Shown here piece by piece: positions 16,579 through 25,165 of a stretch of DNA of 64,000 bases. Each line of letters opens with the position of its first letter. Position 1 is the first letter of the stretch. The DNA comes from Janibacter anophelis NBRC 107843 (GTDB lineage Bacteria > Actinomycetota > Actinomycetes > Actinomycetales > Dermatophilaceae), in NCBI RefSeq assembly GCF_001570945.1, contig NZ_BCSQ01000010.1, forward strand, positions 1 to 64,000. The letters are read 5' to 3'. The notes under the pieces are model-generated. The model saw only the letters and a list, made by a program, of their open reading frames with translations. It ran no database searches and was not told the origin of the DNA. A program made the position numbers and the translations under genes.

Positions 16579-17358
16579 GTGAAGCCACCTCGTACGTACC
16601 GCAAGGACACCTCGGCCGCTCCGCGCGGCTACTCCTCCTGGGAGGCGGCGGGACTGCTCTGGCTCGCGGAGGCGCAGGACGGCGGCGGCGCCCAGGTGGC
16701 CGAGCTGCAGGACGTCGACCTCGACCACATCGACCTGCTCCAGTACGACCCGGCGCCGTCGACCAACGTCCAGGCCGACGCGCTCGGGGTCGCGCTGGCC
16801 GCGACGCACGCGGCGGGCGCCCCGGCCTTCGGCGCACCGCCGGCGCGGTGGACCAGCCACGGCTTCATCGGGCCGGCCGAGTCGCCGCTGCCGATGCCGC
16901 TCGAGCCGACCGACTCGTGGGGGGCCTTCTTCGCCGAGCAGCGCATCCGCCACCTGCTGCGCATCGGCCGGGCCAACGATCTCTGGGAGGACGAGCAGGA
17001 GCTCTTCGAGCGGGTCGCGGAGCGCCTCGAGTCCGGTGAGTTCGACGACGGTCGACCGCCGGCGCGCATCCACGGCGACCTGTGGGCGGGCAACATCCTG
17101 TGGACCCGCAGCGGCGCCGTCCTCATCGATCCCGCCGCGCACGGGGGCCACGCCGAGACCGACCTGGCGATGCTCATGCTCTTCACCGCGCCGCACATCG
17201 CGCGCATCATCGCCGCCTACGACGAGGCGGCCCCGCTCGCCGAGGGCTGGCAGGAGCGGGTCGGCCTGCACCAGCTCTTCCCGGTCATGGTCCACGCGAT
17301 CGTCTTCGGCGGGGGGTATGTCGCGCAGGCGACGGAGATGGCGCGCACCTACGCCTGA
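16579..17358 (+). CDS. Fructosamine kinase family protein
   Basis: A 259-residue protein starting at GTG. The kinase signature HGDLWAGNILW with the catalytic Asp lies at about residue 170, followed by LIDPAAHGGHAETDLAML, the metal-binding segment of the fructosamine/ketosamine kinase branch of the aminoglycoside phosphotransferase superfamily. It would phosphorylate glycated amines (protein repair or Amadori product use). It is slightly short for the family (usually 260-300). The GTG at 16579 begins KPPRTYRKD; an upstream reading from 16447 would run into the repeat region and is not used. No sugar-related neighbour is present. Confidence 0.8.
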   Translation: MKPPRTYRKDTSAAPRGYSSWEAAGLLWLAEAQDGGGAQVAELQDVDLDHIDLLQYDPAPSTNVQADALGVALAATHAAGAPAFGAPPARWTSHGFIGPAESPLPMPLEPTDSWGAFFAEQRIRHLLRIGRANDLWEDEQELFERVAERLESGEFDDGRPPARIHGDLWAGNILWTRSGAVLIDPAAHGGHAETDLAMLMLFTAPHIARIIAAYDEAAPLAEGWQERVGLHQLFPVMVHAIVFGGGYVAQATEMARTYA

Positions 17359-17490
17359 CCGCGGGGCAGTCCGCAGCGCTCCCGGGCAGCGGTGCCCGCG
17401 ACCCGGCAGCGAAGGGGGGGGCAGGCCCCCCCTCGTCTTGGGGGAGAACTCGGCAGACCCGTGCCCGTGCCGCTCCGTAGGTTGGGTGTC

Positions 17491-18777
17491 GTGACCAGCC
17501 AGACCATCTCCCCGCCCTTGGAGCGGATCAGCCTGCCGCGACGGTGGCTCGCCGGCTGGGGCAGCGTGCTGCTCCTTGTGACGAGCACCCTCACCTCGAT
17601 CGCGGCGATGCTGCTCATGACCTTGGTCCTCGCCTCCGTGCTGCTCATCAGCGCCGGCGGCCTCGGGATCCTGCTGCTCGTGCCGCTCGTGTGGCTGTGC
17701 GGCCTCATCGGCCACGCCGAGCGCCACCGCATCGTCGCGCTCACCGGCCGACGCGTCGACCCGCCGCCGCGCCGCGTGCAGCCGCTGTGGCGGCGCCTCT
17801 TCCTCGACCAGCACTCCTGGCGCAGCACCGCATACCTGGCGCTCCACGCGATGTGGGGGACGATCGTCGGCTGGCTGACCCTCGCGGTCCTCGCCCAGGC
17901 GCTGCTGCTGATCTTCGTTCCGCTGCTCGGCAGCCGCATCCCGGACTCGGGCATCTCGATCTTCGGGCTCATCCGTATCGACGGCATCACCCAGCTGGCG
18001 GTCGCCTGGACGATCGCGCTCGTCACCCTCGTCGTCATGCCGCTCGTCGCCCATCTGCTCACCTCGGTCGACGTCATGTTCGCCCGCTGGCTCCTCGGCC
18101 GTGACGAGCGCAAGGTCGTCGAGCACCTCACGGCCCGCGTCGACACCCTCACCGACTCCCGCCGCGAGGCCGTCGACTCCGTCGAGGCCGAGCGCCGCCG
18201 CATCGAGCGCGACCTGCACGACGGGCCCCAGCAGCGCATGGTCTCCATCGCGATGACGCTCGGCATGGCCAAGGAGGCCATCCACCGCGACCCGGAGGGC
18301 GCGGCCCAGCTCGTCGACGAGGCACACCGCTCGGCCAAGGAGGCGATCGTCGAGATGCGGCACGTCGCCCGCGGCATCGTCCCGCCGATCCTCGCCGACC
18401 GTGGCCTCGAGGCCGCGCTGCCGGCCCTGGCCGCCCGCTCGGCCGTGCCCGTGCAGGTCGAGGTGCGCGACGTCGGCCGGCTCGACCCGACGACGGAGGC
18501 GATCGCCTACTTCGTCGTCAGCGAGGCGCTGACCAACGTCGCCAAACACTCCGGTGCCACCGGCGGGAGCGTCGTCGTGACCAAGGACGACGAGCGGCTC
18601 ACCGCCGTCGTCAGCGATGACGGTCGCGGCGGCGCCGACCCGACGCGGGGCACCGGGCTGACCGGCCTGCGCCAACGGGTCACCGCGGTCGACGGCACCC
18701 TCGAGGTGACCTCCCCCGACGGGGGACCGACCACACTGACCGCGACCCTCCCCCTTCGCACCGGACGGAGCCTGTGA
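17491..18777 (+). CDS. Sensor histidine kinase (NarL-type partner)
   Basis: A 428-residue membrane kinase. Four hydrophobic segments occupy the first 205 residues as two pairs with a short loop. HisKA_3 follows, with ERRRIERDLHDGPQQR and the phospho-acceptor His243. The HATPase domain has EALTNVAKHS and DDGRGG ... GTGLTGLRQRV. GTG 17491 opens directly into the protein; a TAGGTT hexamer at 17478-17483 suggests a promoter giving a leaderless message. Its stop overlaps the response regulator start by one base. The three-gene order kinase, regulator and membrane beta-repeat protein suggests envelope-stress sensing. Confidence 0.88.
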   Translation: MTSQTISPPLERISLPRRWLAGWGSVLLLVTSTLTSIAAMLLMTLVLASVLLISAGGLGILLLVPLVWLCGLIGHAERHRIVALTGRRVDPPPRRVQPLWRRLFLDQHSWRSTAYLALHAMWGTIVGWLTLAVLAQALLLIFVPLLGSRIPDSGISIFGLIRIDGITQLAVAWTIALVTLVVMPLVAHLLTSVDVMFARWLLGRDERKVVEHLTARVDTLTDSRREAVDSVEAERRRIERDLHDGPQQRMVSIAMTLGMAKEAIHRDPEGAAQLVDEAHRSAKEAIVEMRHVARGIVPPILADRGLEAALPALAARSAVPVQVEVRDVGRLDPTTEAIAYFVVSEALTNVAKHSGATGGSVVVTKDDERLTAVVSDDGRGGADPTRGTGLTGLRQRVTAVDGTLEVTSPDGGPTTLTATLPLRTGRSL

Positions 18778-19457
18778 TGACCGACGAGACCCAGACCGAG
18801 ACTCGCACCAAGGTCGTGCTCGCCGAGGACTCCGTGCTGCTGCGCGACGGCATCGTGCGGCTGCTCGAGTCCGCCGGCTTCGACGTCGCGGCCGCGTGCC
18901 CCGACGGGGAGAGCTTCATCGCCGCCGTCGACGAGCACCGTCCCGACCTCGTCGTCGTCGACGTGCGGATGCCCCCGACCTTCACCTCCGAGGGGATCGT
19001 CGCGGCCCTCCAGGTGCGCGAGCGCCACCCCGAGATCGCCGTCATGGTCCTGTCGCAGTACGTCGAGGAGCAGTACGCGACCGAGCTCGTCGCGGCCCGG
19101 TCGAAGGGGGTCGGGTACCTCCTCAAGGACCGCGTCGCCGACACGAGCGAGTTCATCGCCGCGCTGCGCGACGTCGCGGCCGGCGGGACGGTGCTCGACC
19201 CGGAGGTCGTCACCCAGCTGCTCACCCGCGCGCGGCACGCCGACCCGCTCGCCTCACTGACCCCGCGGGAGCGCGACGTCCTCGGTCTCATGGCCCAGGG
19301 CCGGACCAACTCCGCCATCGGCAAGGAGCTCTACGTCTCCGACGGCGCCGTGGAAAAGCACGTGACCTCGATCTTCACCAAGCTCGACCTGCCCCCGGCC
19401 GACGGCGACCACCGACGCGTGCTCGCCGTGCTCCGCTGGCTCGACCAGGAGGACTGA
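18777..19457 (+). CDS. NarL/FixJ-family response regulator
   Basis: A 226-residue protein. The receiver domain has acidic residues LAEDSVLLR, phospho-acceptor Asp62 in VVVDVRMP and Lys in LLKDR. The LuxR-type HTH has LTPRERDVLGLMAQGRTNSAIG and a recognition helix around GAVEKHVTSIF. ATG 18777 overlaps the kinase stop as TGATG; a GTG one codon upstream would also work. The partner is the kinase encoded just before. Typical targets of this architecture are promoters of the adjacent operon. Confidence 0.92.
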   Translation: MTDETQTETRTKVVLAEDSVLLRDGIVRLLESAGFDVAAACPDGESFIAAVDEHRPDLVVVDVRMPPTFTSEGIVAALQVRERHPEIAVMVLSQYVEEQYATELVAARSKGVGYLLKDRVADTSEFIAALRDVAAGGTVLDPEVVTQLLTRARHADPLASLTPRERDVLGLMAQGRTNSAIGKELYVSDGAVEKHVTSIFTKLDLPPADGDHRRVLAVLRWLDQED

Positions 19458-19460
19458 CCG

Positions 19461-20318
19461 ATGACGACCACCCCCACCGCCCCTCTGCCGCCGCGTCCCG
19501 GTGAGCCCGTGGACCCGGAGCTGCGTGAGCGCTACCGCACCGACGCCTCCCGTGAGCGCGAGGCCCGTCGGGCCGAGGCGGCGCAGCAGGCGGCCGCGGC
19601 GCCCCCGTCGCGCACGCCCGTCGGCCCGATCCGGGTCATCGCCCTGCTCGTGACGGTGATGCTCGTCCTCTTCGCCGGCCTGGCGCTCGTCGGCCCGATG
19701 CTCAAGCAGTCCGCGACGCAGGAGCGCCCACTCGTCGCGTCGAGCCAGCTGAGCCTCACGGGCGAGGTCGGCGACCTGCGCGTGCGCACAGCCGAGCCCG
19801 GTGAGGAGCCGCGGGCGGTCATCACCCGCACGTGGGGCCTGTGGGAGCCGCGGACCTCCGTCACGAGCAACAGCGACGAGACCGTCCTGACCTCCAGCTG
19901 CCGGGGTCCCGGCGGTGGGTCGTCGTGCGAGGTCGACTGGCTCGTCGTCGTGGCGCCGGACACCGAGGTGAAGATCAGCCACGGTGTCGGCGCGGTCTCC
20001 CTCGAGGGGCCCACGGGTGACGTGGACATCGACATGGGTGTCGGCGACGTGACGATCACCGAGTCGGAGGCCCGCTCCGTGCGCGTCGACATGGGTGTCG
20101 GCACGTTCGACCACGAGTCGGTCGAGCCGCCGGAGAGCATCATCGCCCACCTCGGGGTCGGCGAAGCGGTCATCCGGGTGCCCGACACCGAGACCTACGA
20201 CGTCGACATCCCCGGTGGTGCATCAGAGACGGTCAACAACATCGGCAGCGACAGCTCGTCGTCGCGCACGATCTCCGTGCAGAGCGGCGTCGGCGCGGTG
20301 ACGATCGACCCGAGCTGA
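19461..20318 (+). CDS. Single-pass membrane protein with repeated beta-strand domain (DUF4097/LiaF-like)
   Basis: A 285-residue protein. A Pro/Ala/Arg-rich cytoplasmic region (1-52) is followed by one membrane helix (VIALLVTVMLVLFAGLALVG, about 58-77) and an extracellular domain with short repeats, each a GVG turn: HGVGAVSL, MGVGDVTI, MGVGTFDH, LGVGEAVI and SGVGAVTI. Such parallel-strand domains occur in the DUF4097/LiaF family, which modulates envelope-stress two-component systems. It starts three bases after the response regulator stop, so it belongs to that operon and may be its sensor accessory or output. The specific signal is unknown. Confidence 0.7.
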   Translation: MTTTPTAPLPPRPGEPVDPELRERYRTDASREREARRAEAAQQAAAAPPSRTPVGPIRVIALLVTVMLVLFAGLALVGPMLKQSATQERPLVASSQLSLTGEVGDLRVRTAEPGEEPRAVITRTWGLWEPRTSVTSNSDETVLTSSCRGPGGGSSCEVDWLVVVAPDTEVKISHGVGAVSLEGPTGDVDIDMGVGDVTITESEARSVRVDMGVGTFDHESVEPPESIIAHLGVGEAVIRVPDTETYDVDIPGGASETVNNIGSDSSSSRTISVQSGVGAVTIDPS

Positions 20319-20330
20319 ACCTGCCGCGCG

Positions 20331-20360
20331 CTGGTCCCGGCCGCAGGGGGCCGGGACCAG
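20331..20360. terminator. Strong hairpin between convergent genes
   Basis: CTGGTCCCGGCC (20331-20342) pairs perfectly with GGCCGGGACCAG (20349-20360) around a six-base loop. It sits between the stop of the beta-repeat protein gene (20318) and that of lutC (20370), so it can serve both directions. Confidence 0.75.
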
Positions 20361-20369
20361 TGCCCGGGC

Positions 20370-21014
20370 TCAGCCGTCGACGAGGACCATGACGAGCGTG
20401 CGGGGGCCGTGGACCCCTTCGACGCGCTGCAGCTCGATGTCGCTCGTGGCGCTCGGTCCGCTGATCCAGGTCAGCGGCCGGGCGTCGCCGGCGTCGGGTC
20501 GCAGCCGGGCGACCGCGTGCGGCACGTCCTGGACCACCTGGTCGGCCCGTACGACGCACACGTGGGTGTCGGGCACGAGGGTCAGGGCCCGCCGGCCCTG
20601 GTCGGCCCGGTGGTCGAGCACGATCGTGCCGGTGACGGCGATGCCGAGCGCCGCCGCCGTGACGACGGCGTCGGTGGCGTCGAGGTCGGCGTGCGTGGGG
20701 GTGTCTGCCTCCCGGCGCACCCGGGCGACCTCCTCCGCAGCCGTCACCCACGCCGGGTCGAGCCCGTCGGGGACGACCACGCTGCGACACCCGTGGTCAC
20801 GCAGCGCGGTCGCGATGGCGGCGGGGACCTCGTGGTCGGCCACCCGCACGACCTCCGCGCGGTAGTCGGCGACCATCTCGGCGAACTGCGTCAGCCCGTC
20901 GGCGTCGGCCGCCCCGCTGTCGGTCAGCTGCTCCCGCCGGAGCGACCCGGTCGGCGTGGTGACGTCCGTGGTCGCCCCGCGGACCCGGGCCAGGATCTCG
21001 TCGCGCGCGCTCAT
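20370..21014 (-). CDS. lutC: Lactate utilization protein LutC
   Basis: A 214-residue LutC/YkgG-family protein, the third subunit of the iron-sulfur L-lactate oxidase complex. The family core is seen in SVVVPDGLDPAWV, the segment DATDAVVTAAALGIAVTGTIVLD, and the C-terminal ISGPSATSDIELQRVEGVHGPR, which is highly characteristic. ATG 21014 overlaps the lutB stop (21011) as ATGA, and the alternative start ten codons upstream would fall inside lutB. It is the last gene of the lctP-lutA-lutB-lutC run. Confidence 0.93.
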   Translation of the reverse strand: MSARDEILARVRGATTDVTTPTGSLRREQLTDSGAADADGLTQFAEMVADYRAEVVRVADHEVPAAIATALRDHGCRSVVVPDGLDPAWVTAAEEVARVRREADTPTHADLDATDAVVTAAALGIAVTGTIVLDHRADQGRRALTLVPDTHVCVVRADQVVQDVPHAVARLRPDAGDARPLTWISGPSATSDIELQRVEGVHGPRTLVMVLVDG

Positions 21015-22480
21015 CGCCCGCCCTCCCTCTCGCGGGCCCACCACTGCCTGAAGGACTCCGTCGGCGGGGTGGGCAGGTCCCGCGCGTCCGTCCAGCCGCC
21101 GAGCCCAGGAACTGAGCGGATGGTGCGGTCGCCGATGACCCGACCGGCCAGGCCCGCGGCCCGTTGTGCACCGGCCAGGCGCTTGGGGTCGGACAGGACC
21201 CAGGCCGCGGCCCGCATCGCGGCGGACTCACCCGGGTGGCCGCCGGCCTCGGCGACGCGGCCCCGCAGCTCGACGAGCAGCTCGGGGATGTTGATCCGCA
21301 CGGGGCACGCATCGAAGCAGGCGCCGCACAGGCTCGACGCGTAGGGCAGCGACGCGTCGATGTCGCTGCCCGTGCCGCGCAGCTGCGGGTTGAGCACCGC
21401 ACCGATGGGGCCGGGGTAGACCGAGCCGTAGGCGTGGCCGCCGGTGCGCTCGTAGACCGGGCAGACGTTGAGGCAGGCCGAGCAGCGGATGCACCGCAGG
21501 GCCTCCCGCCCGACGGTGTCGGCGAGGACGTGGCTGCGGCCGTTGTCGAGGAGGATGACGTGCACGTCCTGCGGCCCGTCGCCGGCGTGGGCGCCGGCCC
21601 ACATCGTCGTGTACGGGTTCATCCGCTCGCCCGTGCTCGAGCGGGGGAGCAGCTGCATCATCGGGGCGAGGTCGTCCCAGGTGGGCAGGACCTTTTCGAT
21701 CCCCACGACCGAGATGAGCGTCTCGGGCAGGGTCAGGCACATCCGGCCGTTGCCTTCGGACTCGACGACGACGAGGGTGCCCGTGTCGGCGATCGCGAAG
21801 TTGGCGCCCGAGACGCCGACCTTGGCGCGCAGGAACTTTTCCCGCAGGTGCAGGCGTGCGGCCTCCGCGAGGCGGGCCGGGTCGTCGGTGAGGTCCTCGG
21901 GGGCCGGCCGGCCGACGGCGGCCATCTCGCGCAGGAAGATGTCGCGGATCTCGCTGCGGTTGCGGTGGATCGCGGGCACGAGGATGTGGCTGGGTCGGTC
22001 ATGACCGAGCTGGACGATCAGCTCGGCGAGGTCGGTCTCCCACGCGTGGATGCCGGCCTCCTCGAGCGCCTCGTTGAGCTCGATCTCCTGGGTCACCATG
22101 GACTTGACCTTGACGACCTCCTCGACCTCCTTGGCGCGCACGATCTCCAGCGCGATCCGGTTGGCCTCCACGGCGTCGCGGGCCCAGTGGACCGTCGCGC
22201 CCTGGGCGGTCAGCGACTCCTCGAGCTGCTCGAGGTAGTCGGCGAGGTGGGTCAGGGCCTCGTCCTTGGCGTCGGCGCCGGCGACGCGCAGCGCCTCCCA
22301 CTCCGGCAGCTCGCCGACGACCGCGGCCCGCTTGTCGCGGATCGTGTGCGTCGCGTGCCGCAGGTTGCGGCGCTGCTGGGTGTTGTCCAGCGCGTCGCGC
22401 GCGGCGTCGGGGAAGGCGGGCATCCCGACGAAGGTCGGGCTCGTCTGCTGCACGGGTCCGCAGTGCGTCTGCGTGCTCAT
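21011..22480 (-). CDS. lutB: Lactate utilization iron-sulfur protein LutB
   Basis: A 489-residue protein. The N-terminal LUD domain includes RDKRAAVVGELPEWEALR. Two [4Fe-4S] ferredoxin motifs follow: CIRCSACLNVCPVYERTGGHAYG and CGACFDACPVRI. LutB is the iron-sulfur subunit that, with LutA and LutC, oxidises L-lactate to pyruvate in the cytoplasm. Its full length and intact motifs indicate a functional enzyme. It starts 25 bp after lutA and overlaps lutC by four bases. Confidence 0.95.
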   Translation of the reverse strand: MSTQTHCGPVQQTSPTFVGMPAFPDAARDALDNTQQRRNLRHATHTIRDKRAAVVGELPEWEALRVAGADAKDEALTHLADYLEQLEESLTAQGATVHWARDAVEANRIALEIVRAKEVEEVVKVKSMVTQEIELNEALEEAGIHAWETDLAELIVQLGHDRPSHILVPAIHRNRSEIRDIFLREMAAVGRPAPEDLTDDPARLAEAARLHLREKFLRAKVGVSGANFAIADTGTLVVVESEGNGRMCLTLPETLISVVGIEKVLPTWDDLAPMMQLLPRSSTGERMNPYTTMWAGAHAGDGPQDVHVILLDNGRSHVLADTVGREALRCIRCSACLNVCPVYERTGGHAYGSVYPGPIGAVLNPQLRGTGSDIDASLPYASSLCGACFDACPVRINIPELLVELRGRVAEAGGHPGESAAMRAAAWVLSDPKRLAGAQRAAGLAGRVIGDRTIRSVPGLGGWTDARDLPTPPTESFRQWWAREREGGR

Positions 22481-22505
22481 GGGGCTCCTCCTGTGTCGAG
22501 GGTGC

Positions 22506-23273
22506 TCATGCTGGGTCCTCCTCGGTGCTCGCGAGGATCTCCGCCAGGTGCATCTGGCGCACCCCGGAGCGCTGGCGATCGAGCATGCCGCCGATGTGCG
22601 CGAGGCAGGAGTTGTCGCTGGCGACGAGGACCTCCGCGTCGGTCGAACGCACGTTGCGGCACTTGTCCGCGCCCATGGCGACGGAGACGTCGGAGTTCTT
22701 CATGGCGAAGGTTCCGCCGAACCCGCAGCACTCCGCGTCACCGGGAAGGTCGACCAGCTCGATCCCGCGGACGGCCCGCAGCAGCTGCAGCGGCTTGTCG
22801 CCGACCCGCAGCATGCGCAGCGAGTGGCAGGTCGGGTGGTAGGTGACGCGGTGCGGGAAGTACGCGCCGACGTCGGTCACGCCGAGGACGTCGACGAGGA
22901 ACTCGGACAGCTCGTAGGTGCGGGGCGCGACCTGCTCCACGCGCTCGAGCAGCCGGTCCTCGCCGGCCCGTCGGGCGATCGTCGCGTGCTGCTCGCGCAC
23001 CGACCCCACGCACGAGCCCGATGGCGCGACGATCGCGTCGTAGTCCTCGAAGACGTCGGCGAATCGCGTCACCATCGGCACGGCGTCTCGGCCGTAGCCG
23101 GTGTTGGTGAGGACCTGACCGCAGCAGGCCTGCTCCATGGGGAACTCCACGCGGCATCCGAGACGGTCGAGCAGGCGGACCGTTGCCTGGGGCGTCCCGG
23201 GCCACATCGTGTCGTTGAAGCAGGTGGCGAAGAGGGCGACGCGCAGTCCGGTGCGAGCGGTCGGGGCGGTCAC
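22506..23273 (-). CDS. lutA: Lactate utilization protein LutA (CCG-domain)
   Basis: A 255-residue (Fe-S)-binding protein with two Cys-rich CCG domains: MEQACCGQVLTNTGY, and later YHPTCHSLR plus DAECCGFGGTF, the non-cubane or [4Fe-4S] cluster sites of the GlpC/LutA family. The GTG start at 23273 overlaps the permease stop as GTGA, so translation is coupled to lctP. A longer reading would run into the permease gene and is rejected. Together with lutB and lutC it completes the lactate oxidase. Confidence 0.93.
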   Translation of the reverse strand: MTAPTARTGLRVALFATCFNDTMWPGTPQATVRLLDRLGCRVEFPMEQACCGQVLTNTGYGRDAVPMVTRFADVFEDYDAIVAPSGSCVGSVREQHATIARRAGEDRLLERVEQVAPRTYELSEFLVDVLGVTDVGAYFPHRVTYHPTCHSLRMLRVGDKPLQLLRAVRGIELVDLPGDAECCGFGGTFAMKNSDVSVAMGADKCRNVRSTDAEVLVASDNSCLAHIGGMLDRQRSGVRQMHLAEILASTEEDPA

Positions 23274-25003
23274 GGGAGCATCCAGGACAGGACCGTCGAC
23301 TGCAGACCGACGAGCAGGCACATCACGATGATCAGACCGACGCTCCATGGCAAGACCTTACGCAGGATCGTCGACTCCTGGCCGACAAGACCGACGGCCG
23401 TGGCCGCGATCGTCAGGTTCTGCGGGCTGATCATCTTGCCCACGACACCGCCCGAGGTGTTGGCCGCGACGAGCAGGGTCGGGTCGATGCCGGCGCGCTC
23501 GGCCGCGCTCTGCTGCAGCGTGGCGAAGAGCGCGTTGGCGCTCGTGTCAGACCCGGTCACGGCGGTGCCGATCCAGCCGAGCAGCGGGCTGAAGAAGGCG
23601 AAGGCGCTGCCCGTGCCGGCGATCCACGCGCCGATGGTGATCGTCTGGCCGGAGAGGTTCATGACGTAGGCCAGGGCGAGGACCGAGGCCACGGTGACGA
23701 ACGCCCAACGCATCTTGACGGCCGTCTCGCGCATCTCCGTGGCGAGACCGGAGAACCCGATGCCGTAGGCGAGCGCGACGACGACGGCGCAGACGAGGAG
23801 CATCGTGCCCGGCGACGAGAGCCAGGAGAAGGAGTAGGTCGCGGACCCGTTGACCGTGCCGTCGTGGTTGAGCACCTCGCCGGCCAGCCCGGGCCACGGG
23901 ATCTTGACGTTGGTCCCCGTGAGCCAGGTGTCGACGGACGGGACGAGCTTGGCGACGGAGAAGACGCCGACGACGAGGACGTAGGGGAACATCGCCCACG
24001 CGATCCGGCGCGGGGTGAGGGCCTGGGCCTGGGCGTCGAGCTCCTCGGGGGTGATCTGGTACTCGTCGGCCGCGCCGGCCGAGGGGCCGTCCGCGCCACC
24101 GCCGACGGTGGCCAGCTGCTTCTCCCGCTCGACCTGGAGCGACTCGGTGGCCTCGTCGCCACCACTCGGCTGCCAGACGCGCAGGAAGGCGACGGCGACG
24201 GCGAGGGAGACGAGGGAGGCGATGATGTCGGTCATCTCGACCGAGATCCACGTGGCGGAGATCCACTGGGTCACGGCGAAGGCGATGCCGATGACGACGG
24301 CCGCGGGCCAGGTCTGGCGGACCCCCCTTCGTCCGTCGACCATGAAGACGAGCAGCAGCGGGACGAAGATCGCGATGATCGGCGCCTGGTGGCCGACGTA
24401 GGCGCCGATCTCCTGGTACGGGATGCCGGTGAGGTTGCCGGCGGTGAGGATCGGGATGGCGATCGCGCCGAAGGCGACGGGGGCGGTGTTGGCGAGCAGC
24501 ACGACGGTCGCGGCACGAAGGGGGGCGAAGCCGACGGCCATGAGCATCACGCCCGTGATGGCCACCGGGGCGCCGAAGCCGGCGAGTGCCTCAAGGAGCG
24601 CGCCGAAGCAGAAGGCGATGATGACCGCCTGGATGCGCGGATCGTCCGAGATGAGGCGGAATGTCGCGCGCAGGTCCTCGAAGTGCCCTGAGCGCACCGT
24701 GACCTGGTAGAGGACGATCGCCGTGAAGACGATCCACATGATCGGGAAGAGGCCGAAGACGGCGCCCTCGGTCGCCGCGAGGACCGCCAGCTGGGCGGGC
24801 ATCCCGAAGAAGATCACCGCGACGAGGATCGCGACGGCCACGGCGGTCAGGCCGGCCCAGTGGGCCTTCCACTTCAGCACGCCGAGGGTGACGAAGATCG
24901 TCACGAGGGGGATCAGGGCCACGAGGGCGGACACGGCGAGGCTGTCCGCCACGGGTGAGATCTCTGGTGTGAATGCGGTCGGTACTGCGGCGAGCGTCGT
25001 CAT
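23270..25003 (-). CDS. lctP: L-lactate permease
   Basis: A 577-residue, highly hydrophobic LctP/LldP-family permease with about 13-14 membrane segments. Characteristic stretches are GFGAPVAITGVMLMAVGF near residue 140, FSPLLGWIGTAVTGSDTSANALF and NTSGGVVGKMISPQNL toward the C-terminus. It imports lactate, with proton symport expected. A soluble loop at about residues 300-330 is rich in Gly/Ala/Asp. ATG 25003 is preceded by GGAGA; residues upstream of it look non-coding and cover the operator region. It leads the operon lctP-lutA-lutB-lutC and is controlled from the TGGTCAGACCA sites at 25044-25134. Confidence 0.95.
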   Translation of the reverse strand: MTTLAAVPTAFTPEISPVADSLAVSALVALIPLVTIFVTLGVLKWKAHWAGLTAVAVAILVAVIFFGMPAQLAVLAATEGAVFGLFPIMWIVFTAIVLYQVTVRSGHFEDLRATFRLISDDPRIQAVIIAFCFGALLEALAGFGAPVAITGVMLMAVGFAPLRAATVVLLANTAPVAFGAIAIPILTAGNLTGIPYQEIGAYVGHQAPIIAIFVPLLLVFMVDGRRGVRQTWPAAVVIGIAFAVTQWISATWISVEMTDIIASLVSLAVAVAFLRVWQPSGGDEATESLQVEREKQLATVGGGADGPSAGAADEYQITPEELDAQAQALTPRRIAWAMFPYVLVVGVFSVAKLVPSVDTWLTGTNVKIPWPGLAGEVLNHDGTVNGSATYSFSWLSSPGTMLLVCAVVVALAYGIGFSGLATEMRETAVKMRWAFVTVASVLALAYVMNLSGQTITIGAWIAGTGSAFAFFSPLLGWIGTAVTGSDTSANALFATLQQSAAERAGIDPTLLVAANTSGGVVGKMISPQNLTIAATAVGLVGQESTILRKVLPWSVGLIIVMCLLVGLQSTVLSWMLP

Positions 25004-25043
25004 CTCGTTCTCCGGGTGCACGTCGTCGGGCGGGGAGCAGGAA

Positions 25044-25054
25044 TGGTCAGACCA
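25044..25054. promoter_or_regulatory. LldR-type operator 1
   Basis: TGGTCAGACCA is a perfect palindrome around its central base and matches the FadR/LldR pattern TNGTNNNACNA. It lies 41 bp upstream of the lctP start. Confidence 0.75.
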
Positions 25055-25099
25055 TTGCCGGGTGTCACGACGATAGGGCCACGGTGATGCCCCCGTCAA

Positions 25100-25110
25100 T
25101 GGTCAGACCA
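25100..25110. promoter_or_regulatory. LldR-type operator 2
   Basis: A second exact TGGTCAGACCA, 56 bp from the first, midway between lctP and lldR and thus able to control both divergent promoters. Confidence 0.75.
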
Positions 25111-25123
25111 AATCTTCCTGAAA

Positions 25124-25134
25124 TGGTCTGACCT
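25124..25134. promoter_or_regulatory. LldR-type operator 3
   Basis: TGGTCTGACCT, one base off the palindrome, 24 bp from operator 2 and 32 bp before the lldR start, which suggests autoregulation. Confidence 0.65.
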
Positions 25135-25165
25135 CATGGTCCCGGTCGATCGGCCGTGACATCCT

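Noticed and set aside
15940-18675. 911-codon open frame on the - strand
   Set aside because: It runs against malic enzyme, the kinase-like gene and the histidine kinase, all with clear motifs; its translation has none.
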